From positions 1,364,001 through 1,428,000 of the forward strand of contig NZ_LAIR01000002.1 in NCBI RefSeq assembly GCF_001247745.1: a stretch of DNA of 64,000 nt, written 5' to 3'. Made by a program: the position numbers and the translations under genes. This DNA is from Luteipulveratus halotolerans (GTDB lineage: Bacteria > Actinomycetota > Actinomycetes > Actinomycetales > Dermatophilaceae). Each line of letters opens with the position of its first letter. Position 1 is the first letter of the stretch. Below, piece by piece: positions 41,962 through 51,162 of this stretch. The notes under the pieces are model-generated. The model did no database searches and was not told the DNA's origin. It saw only the letters and a list, made by a program, of their open reading frames with translations.

Positions 41962-42648
41962 GTGGCTGAGCTGGTGTTCTTCTCCGGGACGATGGACTGC
42001 GGCAAGTCGACCCTTGCGCTGCAGATGGACCACAACCACCGCGCGCGCGGTCGGACAGGTCTGGTCCTCACCAAGCACGACCGTGCGGGCGAGTCAGTGC
42101 TCTCCTCGCGCCTCGGGCTCTCACGCGAGGCGTTAGAGGTCAGGGACGACCTCGACCTGTGGGACCTCGTCGTCGAGCAGGCCACCCACGGTCGTTCGGT
42201 GCAGTACCTCATCTGCGACGAGTCGCAGTTCTACACACCGCAGCAGGTCGAGCAGCTCGCACGCATCGTCGACGAGATGGACATCGACGTCTACGCGTTC
42301 GGCATCACGGCCGACTTCCGGACCGAGCTGTTCCCGGGCTCGCGGCGGCTGATCGAGCTGGCCGACCGGATCCAGGTGCCCCAGGTCGAGGCGCTGTGCT
42401 GGTGCGGCCGCCGGGCCACCCACAACGCGCGCGTCGTGGACGGCCACATGGTCGTCGAGGGCGAGCAGGTCGTCGTCGGTGACACCCACGACGCCCCCGC
42501 GGGTCAGGTCGAGTACGAGGTGCTGTGTCGTCGCCACTACATGCGCCGGATGACCTCGCACGCCGCGCGCGAGCAGGCCGGCTCGCCCGACGTCCTGCCG
42601 TTCGACCTCGGCCTGTGCCCGCTCCCGGGTGCCGGGACGCGAGGCTGA
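41962..42648 (+). CDS. tdk: Thymidine kinase (type II)
   Basis: A 228-residue thymidine kinase of the bacterial type II family, which makes dTMP from thymidine. The P-loop is FSGTMDCGKST near residue 11, the Mg-binding/catalytic region CDESQFYTPQQVEQL near residue 86, the lasso follows, and a zinc site is formed by CWCG near residue 150 and CRRH near residue 190. The GTG start follows the upstream phosphodiesterase gene after 33 bases. All key residues are present. Confidence 0.93.
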   Translation: MAELVFFSGTMDCGKSTLALQMDHNHRARGRTGLVLTKHDRAGESVLSSRLGLSREALEVRDDLDLWDLVVEQATHGRSVQYLICDESQFYTPQQVEQLARIVDEMDIDVYAFGITADFRTELFPGSRRLIELADRIQVPQVEALCWCGRRATHNARVVDGHMVVEGEQVVVGDTHDAPAGQVEYEVLCRRHYMRRMTSHAAREQAGSPDVLPFDLGLCPLPGAGTRG

Positions 42649-42689
42649 ACGTGGGTGCTCCGCCGCCCGGGCGCGGGCAGAATAAACCC

Positions 42690-44465
42690 ATGGACGACCG
42701 GGGCAGCGTCGAGGCGCACAACGCTGCGCCTCCGCCGCGTCGACCCCATCAGCCTCGCCGGCCAGGTCCCGGCCGACCGCGTGGGCCGGTTCCGCGCGAC
42801 CCGACGCGGCCCATGGCCCCACGCGACCGCACCGGTCGCGTACCTCTGGGCGATACCGACCGTGACGACGACGGACCGACGGAGACCACGACCGGGTCCC
42901 GACGGCGTACGGCGGCAGCCGCAGGTCGGGGCGTGGCCCGTGGCAGCAAGGCGGTCGCTCGTGTCACCGCCCGGGCCGGACGGTCGACCCTACGCGTCGC
43001 GCGGCGAGCGAGCGAGGCACAGGGGGCGGGGGAGTCCGGCCTCGCACGGCTGATCCAGGTGCACGCGTTCAGCTCGGCCGGTGACACCGCTGTCACGGTC
43101 GGTCTGGCCGGCTCGATGTTCTTCTCGTTGGAGCCGGGGCAGGCCAAGACCCAGGTGCTGCTGTTCCTGCTGATCACCATGCTGCCGTTCGCGATCGTGG
43201 CACCGCTGATCGGGCCGCTCCTGGACCGCTTCCGGCACGGTCGTCGCTGGTCCATCGGCGCGACCCTCGCGCTGCGTGCCTTCTTGTGCTGGGTGCTGGC
43301 TCAGACGATCAGCGACGAGTCGACCTGGCAGTTCCCCGTCGCGCTCGGGGTGCTCGTCGCGTCCAAGGCCTACCTGGTCACGAGGTCGGCCGCGGCGCCG
43401 AGGCTGCTGCCGGACGGGCTCACCCTGGTCAAGGCCAACGGTCGGCTCTCGCTCGCCGGCACGGTGGGCGCCGGCGTCGGCGGCGGTCTGGCCGGTGCGG
43501 CTGCGACATTCGGGTCCGAGTGGGCACTGCGGGTCGCGTTCGTCGTGTTCGCCGCCGGCACAGTGCTCGCGATCATGCTGCCTGCTCGGGTCGACTCCTC
43601 GGTCGGTGAGGAGCAGGCCAGGATGAGCGACCTTGCCGCCAGCTCCACCGGCGGTGCCCGCCGCGGGATCTCCGGCGACGTCGTCACGGCTCTGCGGGCC
43701 AACGCGGGGCTGCGCTGGTTGTCCGGGTTCCTGACGCTGTTCCTGGCCTTCCTCGTGCGTGAGCACCCGTTGCCCGGCTGGGAGGACAAGGCCTCACTGC
43801 TGCTCGCCCTCGTCGTGGGTGCGGCGGGCCTCGGCAACGCGATCGGCACGATGGCCGGCGCGCTCGTCCGCGTCAGCTCGCCTCGCGTGATCGTGCTCGC
43901 GGTGCTGCTCGCCGATGCGGTGATGGTGGTCGTGGCCGCCATCATGTTCAACGTGGTCACTGCGGTGGCCGTCGGTCTGGTCGCGGGCATCGCACAGCAG
44001 ATGGGCAAGCTGGCGCTGGACGCTCAGATCCAGGACACCGTGGCCGAGGACGTCCGCACCAGCGTGTTCGGCCGCTCGGAGACCGTCCTGCAGATGTCGT
44101 GGGTGCTCGGCGGAATCCTCGCGGTCATCGTGCCGGCCAACGCCAAGATCGGCATGATCGTGGCGGCCGCACTGCTCGTGCTCTGGACCGCAGCCGTCAT
44201 CACCTGGCACACGGGCCGCAGTATCCCGGTGCCCGCCGCAGCCAGGCCGGCCGTGGGGCGCGTACGCCGCCGTGCCCCGGGCGCACAGCGGCCACAGGAG
44301 CACCGCCCGAGCGCGCCTACCACGGACGCGTACGACGAGGACGACGTCGAGCGCACGGTGCCGATCAACCGCTCCGATCCGCAGTGGCGTCCACCGCGTC
44401 GTCGGCCGCCGACGCCGGACGATGACGACCGGCGTGACCGCTGGAGCTCGCGCTTCCGCGACTGA
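42690..44465 (+). CDS. MFS transporter-like membrane protein with long disordered termini
   Basis: A 591-residue protein. An N-terminal tail of about 115 residues rich in Pro, Arg and Asp precedes 10-12 hydrophobic helices (LLFLLITMLPFAIVAPLIGPLLDRFRHGRR near residue 155 has the MFS loop 2-3 pattern). The C-terminal 100 residues are again charged, with DEDDVERTVPINRSD and PPTPDDDD. The transported substrate is unknown. The ATG at 42690 begins MDDRGSVEAHNA; an upstream in-frame stretch overlaps tdk and is not likely to be coding. The gene converges on sepH with 26 bases between the stops. Confidence 0.85.
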   Translation: MDDRGSVEAHNAAPPPRRPHQPRRPGPGRPRGPVPRDPTRPMAPRDRTGRVPLGDTDRDDDGPTETTTGSRRRTAAAAGRGVARGSKAVARVTARAGRSTLRVARRASEAQGAGESGLARLIQVHAFSSAGDTAVTVGLAGSMFFSLEPGQAKTQVLLFLLITMLPFAIVAPLIGPLLDRFRHGRRWSIGATLALRAFLCWVLAQTISDESTWQFPVALGVLVASKAYLVTRSAAAPRLLPDGLTLVKANGRLSLAGTVGAGVGGGLAGAAATFGSEWALRVAFVVFAAGTVLAIMLPARVDSSVGEEQARMSDLAASSTGGARRGISGDVVTALRANAGLRWLSGFLTLFLAFLVREHPLPGWEDKASLLLALVVGAAGLGNAIGTMAGALVRVSSPRVIVLAVLLADAVMVVVAAIMFNVVTAVAVGLVAGIAQQMGKLALDAQIQDTVAEDVRTSVFGRSETVLQMSWVLGGILAVIVPANAKIGMIVAAALLVLWTAAVITWHTGRSIPVPAAARPAVGRVRRRAPGAQRPQEHRPSAPTTDAYDEDDVERTVPINRSDPQWRPPRRRPPTPDDDDRRDRWSSRFRD

Positions 44466-44491
44466 CGCCCCGCGGAGGCTGCCGGGTGAGG

Positions 44492-45718
44492 TCAGTGCTC
44501 GCTGCTGGGCCGCGTCCCGAACATGATGTCGTCCCAGCTCGGCACCGCAGGACGACCGCGGCGAGACCCGCTCTGCCGGGCCGGCACCGGGGGAGCGACA
44601 TCGTCGTCGTCCGCGGAGTCATCGTCGTCGGGTGCCGAGTCGTCGTGCTCGTCGGCGGTCTCGGCGCTGGAGTCCTCGTCGATGTCGCCGAACAGGTCGG
44701 CGGCGGCGGTGTCCGCCTCCGACGCGTCGTCCTCGTCGTAGATCTCCTGCGAGGCGTGCTCGACCTCCTGCGGCGCCGGGTGTGACCCCATCGGCGGCGG
44801 AGTGTCGGCCAGGTGGAGGCGCTCGACCGGCCGCGCGTCCTCGGGCATGTCCTCGGACGTGTCGGTGGGCGCGGGCTCACGACGAGCCGGCTTCTTGCGT
44901 CGGGCGGCGGACCGCTCGCGCATCGCCGACATCAGGTCCAGCGGCTCGGCGTCGGTGTCAGCGGTCGCCTCGGGAGCGGGCGCGGGGACGTCGGTGGGCG
45001 CGGGGGTGGGTCGGGCGGCACGGGACTTGCCCGCCGGGTGCCGGTTCTTGGCCTGCAGGCCACCCTCGGCCTCGACGTCGTAGACACGGCGCGCGGGGCG
45101 GGCCGGCGTCGACGCCGGGATCGGGCCGGGTGCCTGGGCCTGCTCGTCCTCGCCGAGCCAGCGCGCCTCGTCGTCGGCCGGGGACAGCGTCCGGTCACGT
45201 GGCTCGAACCGCCACGTTGCCCGCCGCTCACGACCTCCGGCCGGGAAGATGCAGACGACGGTCCAGGCGCCGCTCTCGGTCTTCCAGGAGTCCCAGACGA
45301 CCCGCTCGGCCTCGACCCCGCGCTCGTCGAGTCGCAGTGCTGCTCGCGCTCCGAGCGTCGGCAGCGATCCGTCATGGGTACGACCGCGCAGCTGTACGCC
45401 GCGGGCCAGGCCTGCGACGTACTCACGCTCAGCACGGATCGGCGGCTCGTACCGACGGACCTTGTCCTCGGTCCATCCCGAGCGCTCGGCGACCTCGACC
45501 ACGGACACTCCGGCGCGGATCAGGGCCTGCACGTCACGCGGCCGCATGGGCTCGGCCGGCTCGCGCGCCTCGTCGCCGTGGTCGGTGGGCGTGCGGTCGC
45601 GGCGTGTGGCTGCTCTCAGGGCGTCGTCGACGGGTACCCGGTAGCGGGTTCCGTCGGCGCCGGCGAGCAGCACGTGCTCGCCGTCCTCGTGGATCCCCAC
45701 CAGTCGCAGGTCCTGCAT
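44492..45718 (-). CDS. sepH: Septation protein SepH (DUF3071)
   Basis: A 408-residue protein of the SepH family, which in Streptomyces binds FtsZ and promotes Z-ring assembly. The N-terminal DUF3071 domain starts MQDLRLVGIHEDGEHVLL and holds a HTH (RPRDVQALIRAGVSVVEVAERSGWTEDKVRRYEPPI near residue 60). The middle and end are disordered and acidic (long Asp runs), closing with the conserved RPAVPSWDDIMFGTR, which resembles the C-terminal motif of the family. It diverges from the TRIC-like channel gene. Confidence 0.92.
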   Translation of the reverse strand: MQDLRLVGIHEDGEHVLLAGADGTRYRVPVDDALRAATRRDRTPTDHGDEAREPAEPMRPRDVQALIRAGVSVVEVAERSGWTEDKVRRYEPPIRAEREYVAGLARGVQLRGRTHDGSLPTLGARAALRLDERGVEAERVVWDSWKTESGAWTVVCIFPAGGRERRATWRFEPRDRTLSPADDEARWLGEDEQAQAPGPIPASTPARPARRVYDVEAEGGLQAKNRHPAGKSRAARPTPAPTDVPAPAPEATADTDAEPLDLMSAMRERSAARRKKPARREPAPTDTSEDMPEDARPVERLHLADTPPPMGSHPAPQEVEHASQEIYDEDDASEADTAAADLFGDIDEDSSAETADEHDDSAPDDDDSADDDDVAPPVPARQSGSRRGRPAVPSWDDIMFGTRPSSEH

Positions 45719-45905
45719 CAGTCTCGTCCCTTCCTGCGGTCGCGTGACCGCCCACCCGAGTGGCCGTGCCCCCATCATCATGGGCTGCGACCGCGGCGTA
45801 CGCACGTGCCAGCGGGTGCTGGCCGATGCGCGCGCTGACAACTGTGCCACCCCGCGCCGTCGGCGAGTCGCAGGCCACGCCGCGCCGGTAGCCTTTGGCA
45901 CCGAG

Positions 45906-46541
45906 ATGCTCACCGCCAACTCCGACCTCCAGCTCGGCCTCGACCTCGTCGGGGTCTTCGTGTTCGCGTTGTCCGGCGGCCTCGTCGCGGTCCGCGCACG
46001 TCTCGACCTGGTCGGCGTCGTGGTGCTCGCCTGGGTCGCCGGCCTCGGCGGCGGGATGATCCGCGACGTGCTCATCGGCGACACCCCGCCGGTGGGCGTC
46101 AGCGACTGGCGACTGATGCTCGCAGCCTGTGTCGCAGGCCTGATCACGTTCGCCCTGCACCCGCGCGTGGAGCGCATCGCCCGTCTGGTCCGGGTCCTCG
46201 ACGCGGCCGGCCTCGCCGTGTTCGCCGTGTCCGGTGCGATGAAGGCGGTGCTGTTCTCGGTCGCTCCGGTGACCGCCGCCGTCGTAGGCGTCATCACCGC
46301 TGTCGGGGGCGGGCTGCTGCGCGACGTGATCGTCGGGCAGGTGCCTGCCGTGCTGCGCAACGAGCTGTACGCCGTCCCGGCCCTGCTGGGCTCGGTCGTC
46401 ATCGTGGTCGCCGCCCGGCTCGAGCACCTCACGAGCCTCGTAGTCTGGGCGGCGGTGGTGCTGGTCTTCGCGGTCCGCATGGCGGCCGTCGTCCTCGACC
46501 TCAATGCCCCTCAGCCTCTGCGAACAGGAGACCCGTCGTGA
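45906..46541 (+). CDS. Trimeric intracellular cation channel (TRIC/UPF0126) family protein
   Basis: A 211-residue protein with seven predicted helices arranged as two similar halves: LDLVGVFVFALSGGLVAVRARLDLVGVVVLAWVAGLGGGMIRDVLIGDTPP and its repeat DAAGLAVFAVSGAMKA... GGGLLRDVIVGQVPAVL. These GG-R-D motifs define the bacterial TRIC family, which forms cation (potassium) or related pores. The stop overlaps the GTG of the ferrochelatase gene, so the two are translationally coupled. Confidence 0.9.
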   Translation: MLTANSDLQLGLDLVGVFVFALSGGLVAVRARLDLVGVVVLAWVAGLGGGMIRDVLIGDTPPVGVSDWRLMLAACVAGLITFALHPRVERIARLVRVLDAAGLAVFAVSGAMKAVLFSVAPVTAAVVGVITAVGGGLLRDVIVGQVPAVLRNELYAVPALLGSVVIVVAARLEHLTSLVVWAAVVLVFAVRMAAVVLDLNAPQPLRTGDPS

Positions 46542-47725
46542 CCTCGCCCATGGCCGAACCGTCCGAACCACAAGGCCAGGCACCGCACGAGGCATCCGAG
46601 CCGGTGCCCGAGCCTGCGCCCGACGACCTCGAGGAGCTGCGCCCGTACGACGCCGTGGTGCTGCTCTCCTTCGGTGGCCCGGAGTCGCGCGAGGAGGTCA
46701 TGCCGTTCCTGCGCCGTGTCACGGCCGGTCGCGGCATCCCGGACGAGCGCCTCGAGAGCGTGGCCGAGCACTACTACCTGATGGGCGGTCGCAGCCCGAT
46801 CAACGACCAGAACCGGGCGCTGCTGAAGGCCCTGCACGCCGAGCTGCGCAGGCGGGGGAGTGCGCTGCCGGTGCTGTGGGGCAACCGCAACTCCGAGCCC
46901 TTCCTGACCGACGTGCTGCGCGACGCGTACGACCGCGGCGCCCGTCGTGTCCTTGCGATCACCACCAGCGCGTACTCGTCGTACAGCTCCTGCCGTCAGT
47001 ACCGCGAGGACATCGCCGAGGCCGTCTCGACGCTCGCGGGCGAGGGGCGGACGATCGTCGTCGACAAGATCCGTCAGTACGCCACGCACCCGGGCTTCGC
47101 GCGCGCCAACACCCGGTTGGCCACCGAGGCGATCCGCCAGATCGGCCAGCCCGACGACGCGCGGCTGCGGGTGGCGTTCGTGACGCACTCGATCCCGGTC
47201 GGCATGGACGACACGTCGGGACCGGGCGACGGTGAGGGCAACCTCTACTGGCACCAGCACGACGAGCTCGGGCACGTCATCCTCGACGAGGCGGGCATCA
47301 CCCTGGACCGCAACCTGTCCGGGGCGCTGGTCTTCTGCTCCAGGTCCGGGCCTCCCAGCCAGCCCTGGCTGGAGCCGGACGTCAACGACTACCTGAGGCA
47401 GGTCGCGTCCGAGGGCGTGACCGACGTGGTGATCGCACCGATCGGATTCGTCTCCGACCACATGGAGGTGCGTTACGACCTCGACGTCGAGGCCGCCGAG
47501 ACTGCGGCCGAGCTCGGCCTGCGTGTCGTACGCGTCCCGACCGTCGGTGTCGACGGCGAGTTCGTGAGCGGGCTGGTCGACCTGACCGAGGAGCGTGCTG
47601 CCGAGGCCCGCGACGAGACGGTGTCCCATCCCGCGTGGCCGGGCGAGGCGATGCCCTCGATCTGCCGTCCCGGGTGCTGTCCCAACCTGCGAGTGGCCAA
47701 GGCCGCCGCGTGCGGGTCCGACTGA
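46538..47725 (+). CDS. cpfC: Ferrochelatase (coproporphyrin III type, [2Fe-2S])
   Basis: A 395-residue ferrochelatase. The N-terminal 35 residues are Pro/Glu-rich; then AVVLLSFGGPESREEVMPFL begins the fold. Active-site His is in VAFVTHSIPVGMDD near residue 215 and the Glu-rich second part includes VIAPIGFVSDHMEVRYDLD. Cys residues in SSYSSCRQYRED and in the C-terminal SICRPGCCPNL match the four ligands of the [2Fe-2S] cluster of actinobacterial enzymes. In this phylum it inserts iron into coproporphyrin III. The GTG start overlaps the TRIC-like gene. Confidence 0.93.
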   Translation: MTSPMAEPSEPQGQAPHEASEPVPEPAPDDLEELRPYDAVVLLSFGGPESREEVMPFLRRVTAGRGIPDERLESVAEHYYLMGGRSPINDQNRALLKALHAELRRRGSALPVLWGNRNSEPFLTDVLRDAYDRGARRVLAITTSAYSSYSSCRQYREDIAEAVSTLAGEGRTIVVDKIRQYATHPGFARANTRLATEAIRQIGQPDDARLRVAFVTHSIPVGMDDTSGPGDGEGNLYWHQHDELGHVILDEAGITLDRNLSGALVFCSRSGPPSQPWLEPDVNDYLRQVASEGVTDVVIAPIGFVSDHMEVRYDLDVEAAETAAELGLRVVRVPTVGVDGEFVSGLVDLTEERAAEARDETVSHPAWPGEAMPSICRPGCCPNLRVAKAAACGSD

Positions 47726-48558
47726 TGGCCGCCCCCGAGCCCACGCTCAGCGCAGCGGGCCTCGCGACCCTGGAGACGATGGCAGCCGACCTGGCCCGTG
47801 AGGCGGGGCGGCTGATCGTCGACGAACGTCCCGACGGACTCGGTGTCGCCGCCACCAAGTCCAGCAGCACCGACGTCGTGACGGTCATGGACACCCGCAG
47901 CGAAGAGCTGCTGCGTGCCCGCATCCTGGCCCGCCGTCCTGAGGACGGCATCCTCGGCGAGGAGGGCGACAGCGTCGAGGGCACCTCGGGCATCACCTGG
48001 GTCGTCGATCCCATCGACGGCACCGTCAACTACCTGTACGACATCCCGCAGTACGCCGTGTCGGTCGCCGCCTGCGTGGGTGACACCAGGACCGACGGCG
48101 CCTGGCACGCAGTCGCCGGCGCCGTTTACCACCCTGTGCTCGGCGAGATGTTCCACGCCCGCCGCGGGTCCGGCGCCTTCCTGCGCGCGCCGAGCGGCGT
48201 CCATGCGCTCTCGGTGAGCGCCGAGCACGACCTCGGGTCCGCGCTGCTCGGTACCGGCTTCGGCTACGACGCCGCCAAGCGGGCCCGTCAGGGCGAGGTG
48301 GTCGCACGCGTGCTGCCGCAGGTGCGCGACATCCGTCGCGCCGGGAGCGCGGCGCTCGACCTGTGCGCGGTCGCGGCGGGCCGGCTGGACGTCTACTACG
48401 AGTCGGGGCTCAACCCCTGGGACCTCGCCGCCGGCCACCTCATCGTGGAGGAGGCCGGCGGGAAGGTCGTCGGCCCGGGCGGGGCGGCGGCGTCCAGCGA
48501 GCTGGTGGTCGCTGGACCGTCGGCGCTCGTCGACCGGGTCAGGTCGCTGATCGAGTGA
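47725..48558 (+). CDS. Inositol monophosphatase family protein
   Basis: A 277-residue Mg-dependent sugar phosphatase of the IMPase family. The metal-binding motif WVVDPIDGTVNYLY is near residue 92, preceded by the Glu site in GILGEEG, and the second motif GLNPWDLAAGHLIVEEAGGKV is near residue 230. It probably dephosphorylates inositol-1-phosphate or a related sugar phosphate. The start codon overlaps the ferrochelatase stop (TGATG). Confidence 0.92.
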   Translation: MAAPEPTLSAAGLATLETMAADLAREAGRLIVDERPDGLGVAATKSSSTDVVTVMDTRSEELLRARILARRPEDGILGEEGDSVEGTSGITWVVDPIDGTVNYLYDIPQYAVSVAACVGDTRTDGAWHAVAGAVYHPVLGEMFHARRGSGAFLRAPSGVHALSVSAEHDLGSALLGTGFGYDAAKRARQGEVVARVLPQVRDIRRAGSAALDLCAVAAGRLDVYYESGLNPWDLAAGHLIVEEAGGKVVGPGGAAASSELVVAGPSALVDRVRSLIE

Positions 48559-48567
48559 GCAGCGGCC

Positions 48568-48759
48568 TCAAGCAGTGCACGCGCGAAGGCGATCGGCCTC
48601 CGGAAGGTGCAGGCCGTGGTCGTCTGCGATCCGCAGGAGCGACTCGACCTCACCGGTGGCCAGCATGCTGTCGTACTCGTCGCGACGTCCCCGAGCATCC
48701 TCGAGGCGGGCCGTCACGTCCTGCAGGCGGACGATGAGCTGTTCGCGCAGGGAGATCAC
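48568..48759 (-). CDS. Small helical protein, unrecognised
   Basis: A 63-residue protein starting at a GTG with a perfect GGAGG 6 bases upstream, which is the main reason to accept it. The sequence is a helical hairpin or coiled coil (REQLIVRLQDVTARLEDARGRRDEYDSML, then EVESLLRIADDHGLHLPEADRL). I know no family for it. It converges on the inositol monophosphatase gene with 9 bases between stops. The roughly 300 bases between it and the DUF4193 gene (48760-49057) contain no further gene that I can see. Confidence 0.65.
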   Translation of the reverse strand: MISLREQLIVRLQDVTARLEDARGRRDEYDSMLATGEVESLLRIADDHGLHLPEADRLRACTA

Positions 48760-49057
48760 TCGGCACCTCCTGGGGTGGAACATGGCTCCGTCACCCGACG
48801 GTCGCCGGGCGTCGATGACCCTACGTGCTCCGGGCGTCCTACGCCGCACGAGACGGTCAAGGAACAGCAAAAGATCACCCGGGCCGTGGTCTGCGACACG
48901 CCGGGTAGGGCGCGGGAATGCCCCGGGCTTCCATCACGTTCGGCGATAGGGCACAATCCCCGCCGAACCGGGCACAAAACCGAACTTCCCGACGTTGACG
49001 CGCGGGACCGGCCAGTGCGGCGGTCGGTTTGGGTACGACGACGTGAGGAGTGGATCA

Positions 49058-49357
49058 ATGGCGACCGACTACGACGCCCCGCGCAAGACAGACGACGATC
49101 TCAACGAGGACTCCATCGAGGAGCTGAAGTCGCGTCGTGTCGACAAGAGCGCGAGCAGCGTCGACGTCGACGAGACGGAGCAGGCCGAAGGCTTCGAGCT
49201 GCCAGGCGCTGACCTGTCCGGCGAGGAGCTGTCGGTGCGGGTGCTCCCGCGTCAGGCGGACGAGTTCACCTGCTCGAAGTGCTTCCTGGTGCACCACCGC
49301 AGCCAGCTGGCCAAGGAGGTCGGCGGACTGCCGGTCTGCACCGAGTGCGCTGCATGA
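49058..49357 (+). CDS. DUF4193 family protein
   Basis: A 99-residue actinobacterial protein beginning MATDYDAPRKTDDD with an acidic body and a C-terminal treble-clef-like zinc site CSKCFLVHHRSQLA and PVCTECAA. GAGGAG precedes the ATG. In many actinomycetes this gene stands next to dut, as here; a DUF3093 gene often found between them is missing. Function unknown. Confidence 0.9.
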   Translation: MATDYDAPRKTDDDLNEDSIEELKSRRVDKSASSVDVDETEQAEGFELPGADLSGEELSVRVLPRQADEFTCSKCFLVHHRSQLAKEVGGLPVCTECAA

Positions 49358-49373
49358 CCGTGCGCGGGCTCCG

Positions 49374-49841
49374 ATGACACAGCACGTACGGGTCCAGGTG
49401 CGACGGCTCGACCCCGAGCTGCCGCTCCCCGCGTACGCCCGCCCGGGCGACGCGGGCCTGGACCTGTTCGCGCGTGAGGGGGCGGTGCTCGCGCCCGGCG
49501 AGCGCGCGCTGCTGCCGACGGGCATCGCGATCGCGCTCCCGGACGGTCACGCGGCGTTCGTGCATCCGAGGTCGGGCCTGGCCACGCGGCACGGTGTGAC
49601 GACCGTCAACGGTCCGGGCACGGTCGACGCCGGCTACCGCGGCGAGATCAAGGTCAACCTGATCAACACCGATCCGACCGAGACCTTCACGGTCTCGCGG
49701 GGTGACCGCATCGCCCAGCTGGTGGTGCAGCAGGTCGCCCTCGCCCAGCTGGACGAGGTCGACTCGCTTCCCGACAGTGTGAGGGGAGACACTGGTCATG
49801 GAGCCAGCGGTGGCTTCGGTGGCGTCGGAGCCACGCCGTAG
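49374..49841 (+). CDS. dut: Deoxyuridine 5'-triphosphate nucleotidohydrolase
   Basis: A 155-residue trimeric-type dUTPase, which removes dUTP and yields dUMP for thymidylate synthesis. All five motifs are visible: DAGLDLFA near residue 27, PRSGLATRHGV near residue 63, GPGTVDAGYRGEI near residue 77, RGDRIAQLVV near residue 105 and the P-loop-like GDTGHGASGGFGG at the end. It follows the DUF4193 gene after 16 bases and is probably in one operon with it and the DUF3710 gene. Confidence 0.95.
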   Translation: MTQHVRVQVRRLDPELPLPAYARPGDAGLDLFAREGAVLAPGERALLPTGIAIALPDGHAAFVHPRSGLATRHGVTTVNGPGTVDAGYRGEIKVNLINTDPTETFTVSRGDRIAQLVVQQVALAQLDEVDSLPDSVRGDTGHGASGGFGGVGATP

Positions 49842-49902
49842 GACGATCGGTCGTCCTCCGACGCCGATCGCACACCCAGCAATGCAGAGGGACTGACACC
49901 AC

Positions 49903-50691
49903 GTGGGCATCTTCAGCCGCAAGAACTCCTCCGGCCCTGACGAGGAGAGCGTCGACCAGGTCGACACCGTCGACGTCGACGAGACCGACCTCGACGACTC
50001 GGTCATCGACGAGACCGAGGCTGTGAGCGCTCCCGTCGCCCGCACCGCCAAGGCGCCGGTCGACCGCACCTACGGCCCGTTCGACCGCTCGGAGGTCGAG
50101 GAGGTCGAGGAGCACCTCGACCTCGGCGCGCTCGCGCTGCGTCCGACTCCCGGCACCGAGCTGCGCCTCGACGTCGACGAGCAGGGGCAGCAGATCACCG
50201 GCCTCACCGCTGTCCAGGACGACTCCGCGGTCCAGCTGCAGGTCTTCGCCGCACCGAAGTCCTCGGGCGTCTGGGACGACATCCGCGGCGAGATCGCCGA
50301 CAACCTGATCGGTGCCGGCGGCACGGCCGAGGAGCACGACGGCGAGCTCGGCACCGAGCTGCACGCCCGCATGCCTTCCCGCGGCAACGACGGCCGCACG
50401 ACGTACTCCCCGGTCCGCTTCGTCGGGGTCGACGGGCCTCGCTGGTTCCTGCGGGCCGTGCTGTCCGGTCGGGCCGCCGTCGAGGACGACGCCGCCGCTG
50501 AGATGGTGCAGATCGTGCGCAACGTGATCGTCACGCGGGGCACCGAGGCACGGGCGCCACGTGAGCTGCTCGAGCTGACCATCCCGCAGGAGCTGCTCGC
50601 TCAGCAGGAGCAGCAGCCCGGTGAGGAGCCCGTCAACGCCGATGACCTCAAGCCGTTCGAGCGCGGCCCCGAGATCACCGAGGTCCGCTGA
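49903..50691 (+). CDS. DUF3710 family protein
   Basis: A 262-residue protein typical of the dut locus in actinomycetes. It starts MGIFSRKNSSGPDE with a GTG, has an acidic, Asp/Val-rich first 50 residues, then the conserved YGPFDRSEVEE and a folded core with SGVWDDIRGEIADNL and DGPRWFLRAVLSGRAA near residue 185. The tail is charged. Function unknown; constant linkage to the OB-fold gene that follows suggests a joint role. Confidence 0.9.
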   Translation: MGIFSRKNSSGPDEESVDQVDTVDVDETDLDDSVIDETEAVSAPVARTAKAPVDRTYGPFDRSEVEEVEEHLDLGALALRPTPGTELRLDVDEQGQQITGLTAVQDDSAVQLQVFAAPKSSGVWDDIRGEIADNLIGAGGTAEEHDGELGTELHARMPSRGNDGRTTYSPVRFVGVDGPRWFLRAVLSGRAAVEDDAAAEMVQIVRNVIVTRGTEARAPRELLELTIPQELLAQQEQQPGEEPVNADDLKPFERGPEITEVR

Positions 50692-50707
50692 GCGGGAGGA
50701 CGTAGTC

Positions 50708-51112
50708 GTGAGCACCTCTGGTACGACATCTGGCGCGCCGCTGCGGCGTGAGCGGCTCCTCGGCCGGTTCACCCACCGGCTGACTCGTTCGCAGAACCAG
50801 CTCGAGGCAGAAGAGCTGCGGGAGACCACCACAGCCATGGGCGGTACGCCGATCTGCGACGTCACCGACCGTGAGCTCGCCCAGGTCTGCGGCACGGTGC
50901 GCAGCGTGAGCCTGCGGCCGCGGGCCGACCACGTGCCTGCGCTCGTGGTCGACCTCGACGACGGCAGCCGGAGCATGCAGCTGGTGTGGCTCGGGCGACG
51001 GCGGATCGCCGGTATCGCGCCCGGCTCCTACCTCAAGGCCAACGGCCGGGTGTGCATGCGCGGGGGAGTCCCGACGATGTTCAACCCGGCGTACGAGCTC
51101 AAGGCTCGCTGA
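50708..51112 (+). CDS. OB-fold nucleic-acid-binding domain protein
   Basis: A 134-residue protein with a helical arm (LGRFTHRLTRSQNQLEAEELRE) and an OB fold: VCGTVRSVSLRPRADHVPALVVDLDDGSRSMQLVWLGRRRIAGIAPGSYLKANGRVC, which is the usual beta-barrel order. GGGAGGA precedes the GTG start. It is the last gene of the dut/DUF3710 group, where other actinomycetes continue with a DUF3159 gene; none is present before the converging TrkA gene. Confidence 0.88.
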   Translation: MSTSGTTSGAPLRRERLLGRFTHRLTRSQNQLEAEELRETTTAMGGTPICDVTDRELAQVCGTVRSVSLRPRADHVPALVVDLDDGSRSMQLVWLGRRRIAGIAPGSYLKANGRVCMRGGVPTMFNPAYELKAR

Positions 51113-51137
51113 GGCGTTTTGTCGCGCGCGCCTCAGC
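51108..51137. terminator. Hairpin terminator between converging genes
   Basis: GCTGAGGCG / CGCCTCAGC form a 9-base stem around a 12-base loop that includes TTTT. The structure begins inside the stop codon of the OB-fold gene and lies 26 bases beyond the end of the converging TrkA-like gene. Confidence 0.6.
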
Positions 51138-51162
51138 GCACGACGCCGGACGCGCGAATGCG

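Noticed and set aside
42525..42689. An upstream extension of the MFS gene starting within tdk
   Set aside because: The extra 55 residues overlap tdk and are of low complexity; the ATG at 42690 is a more natural start.
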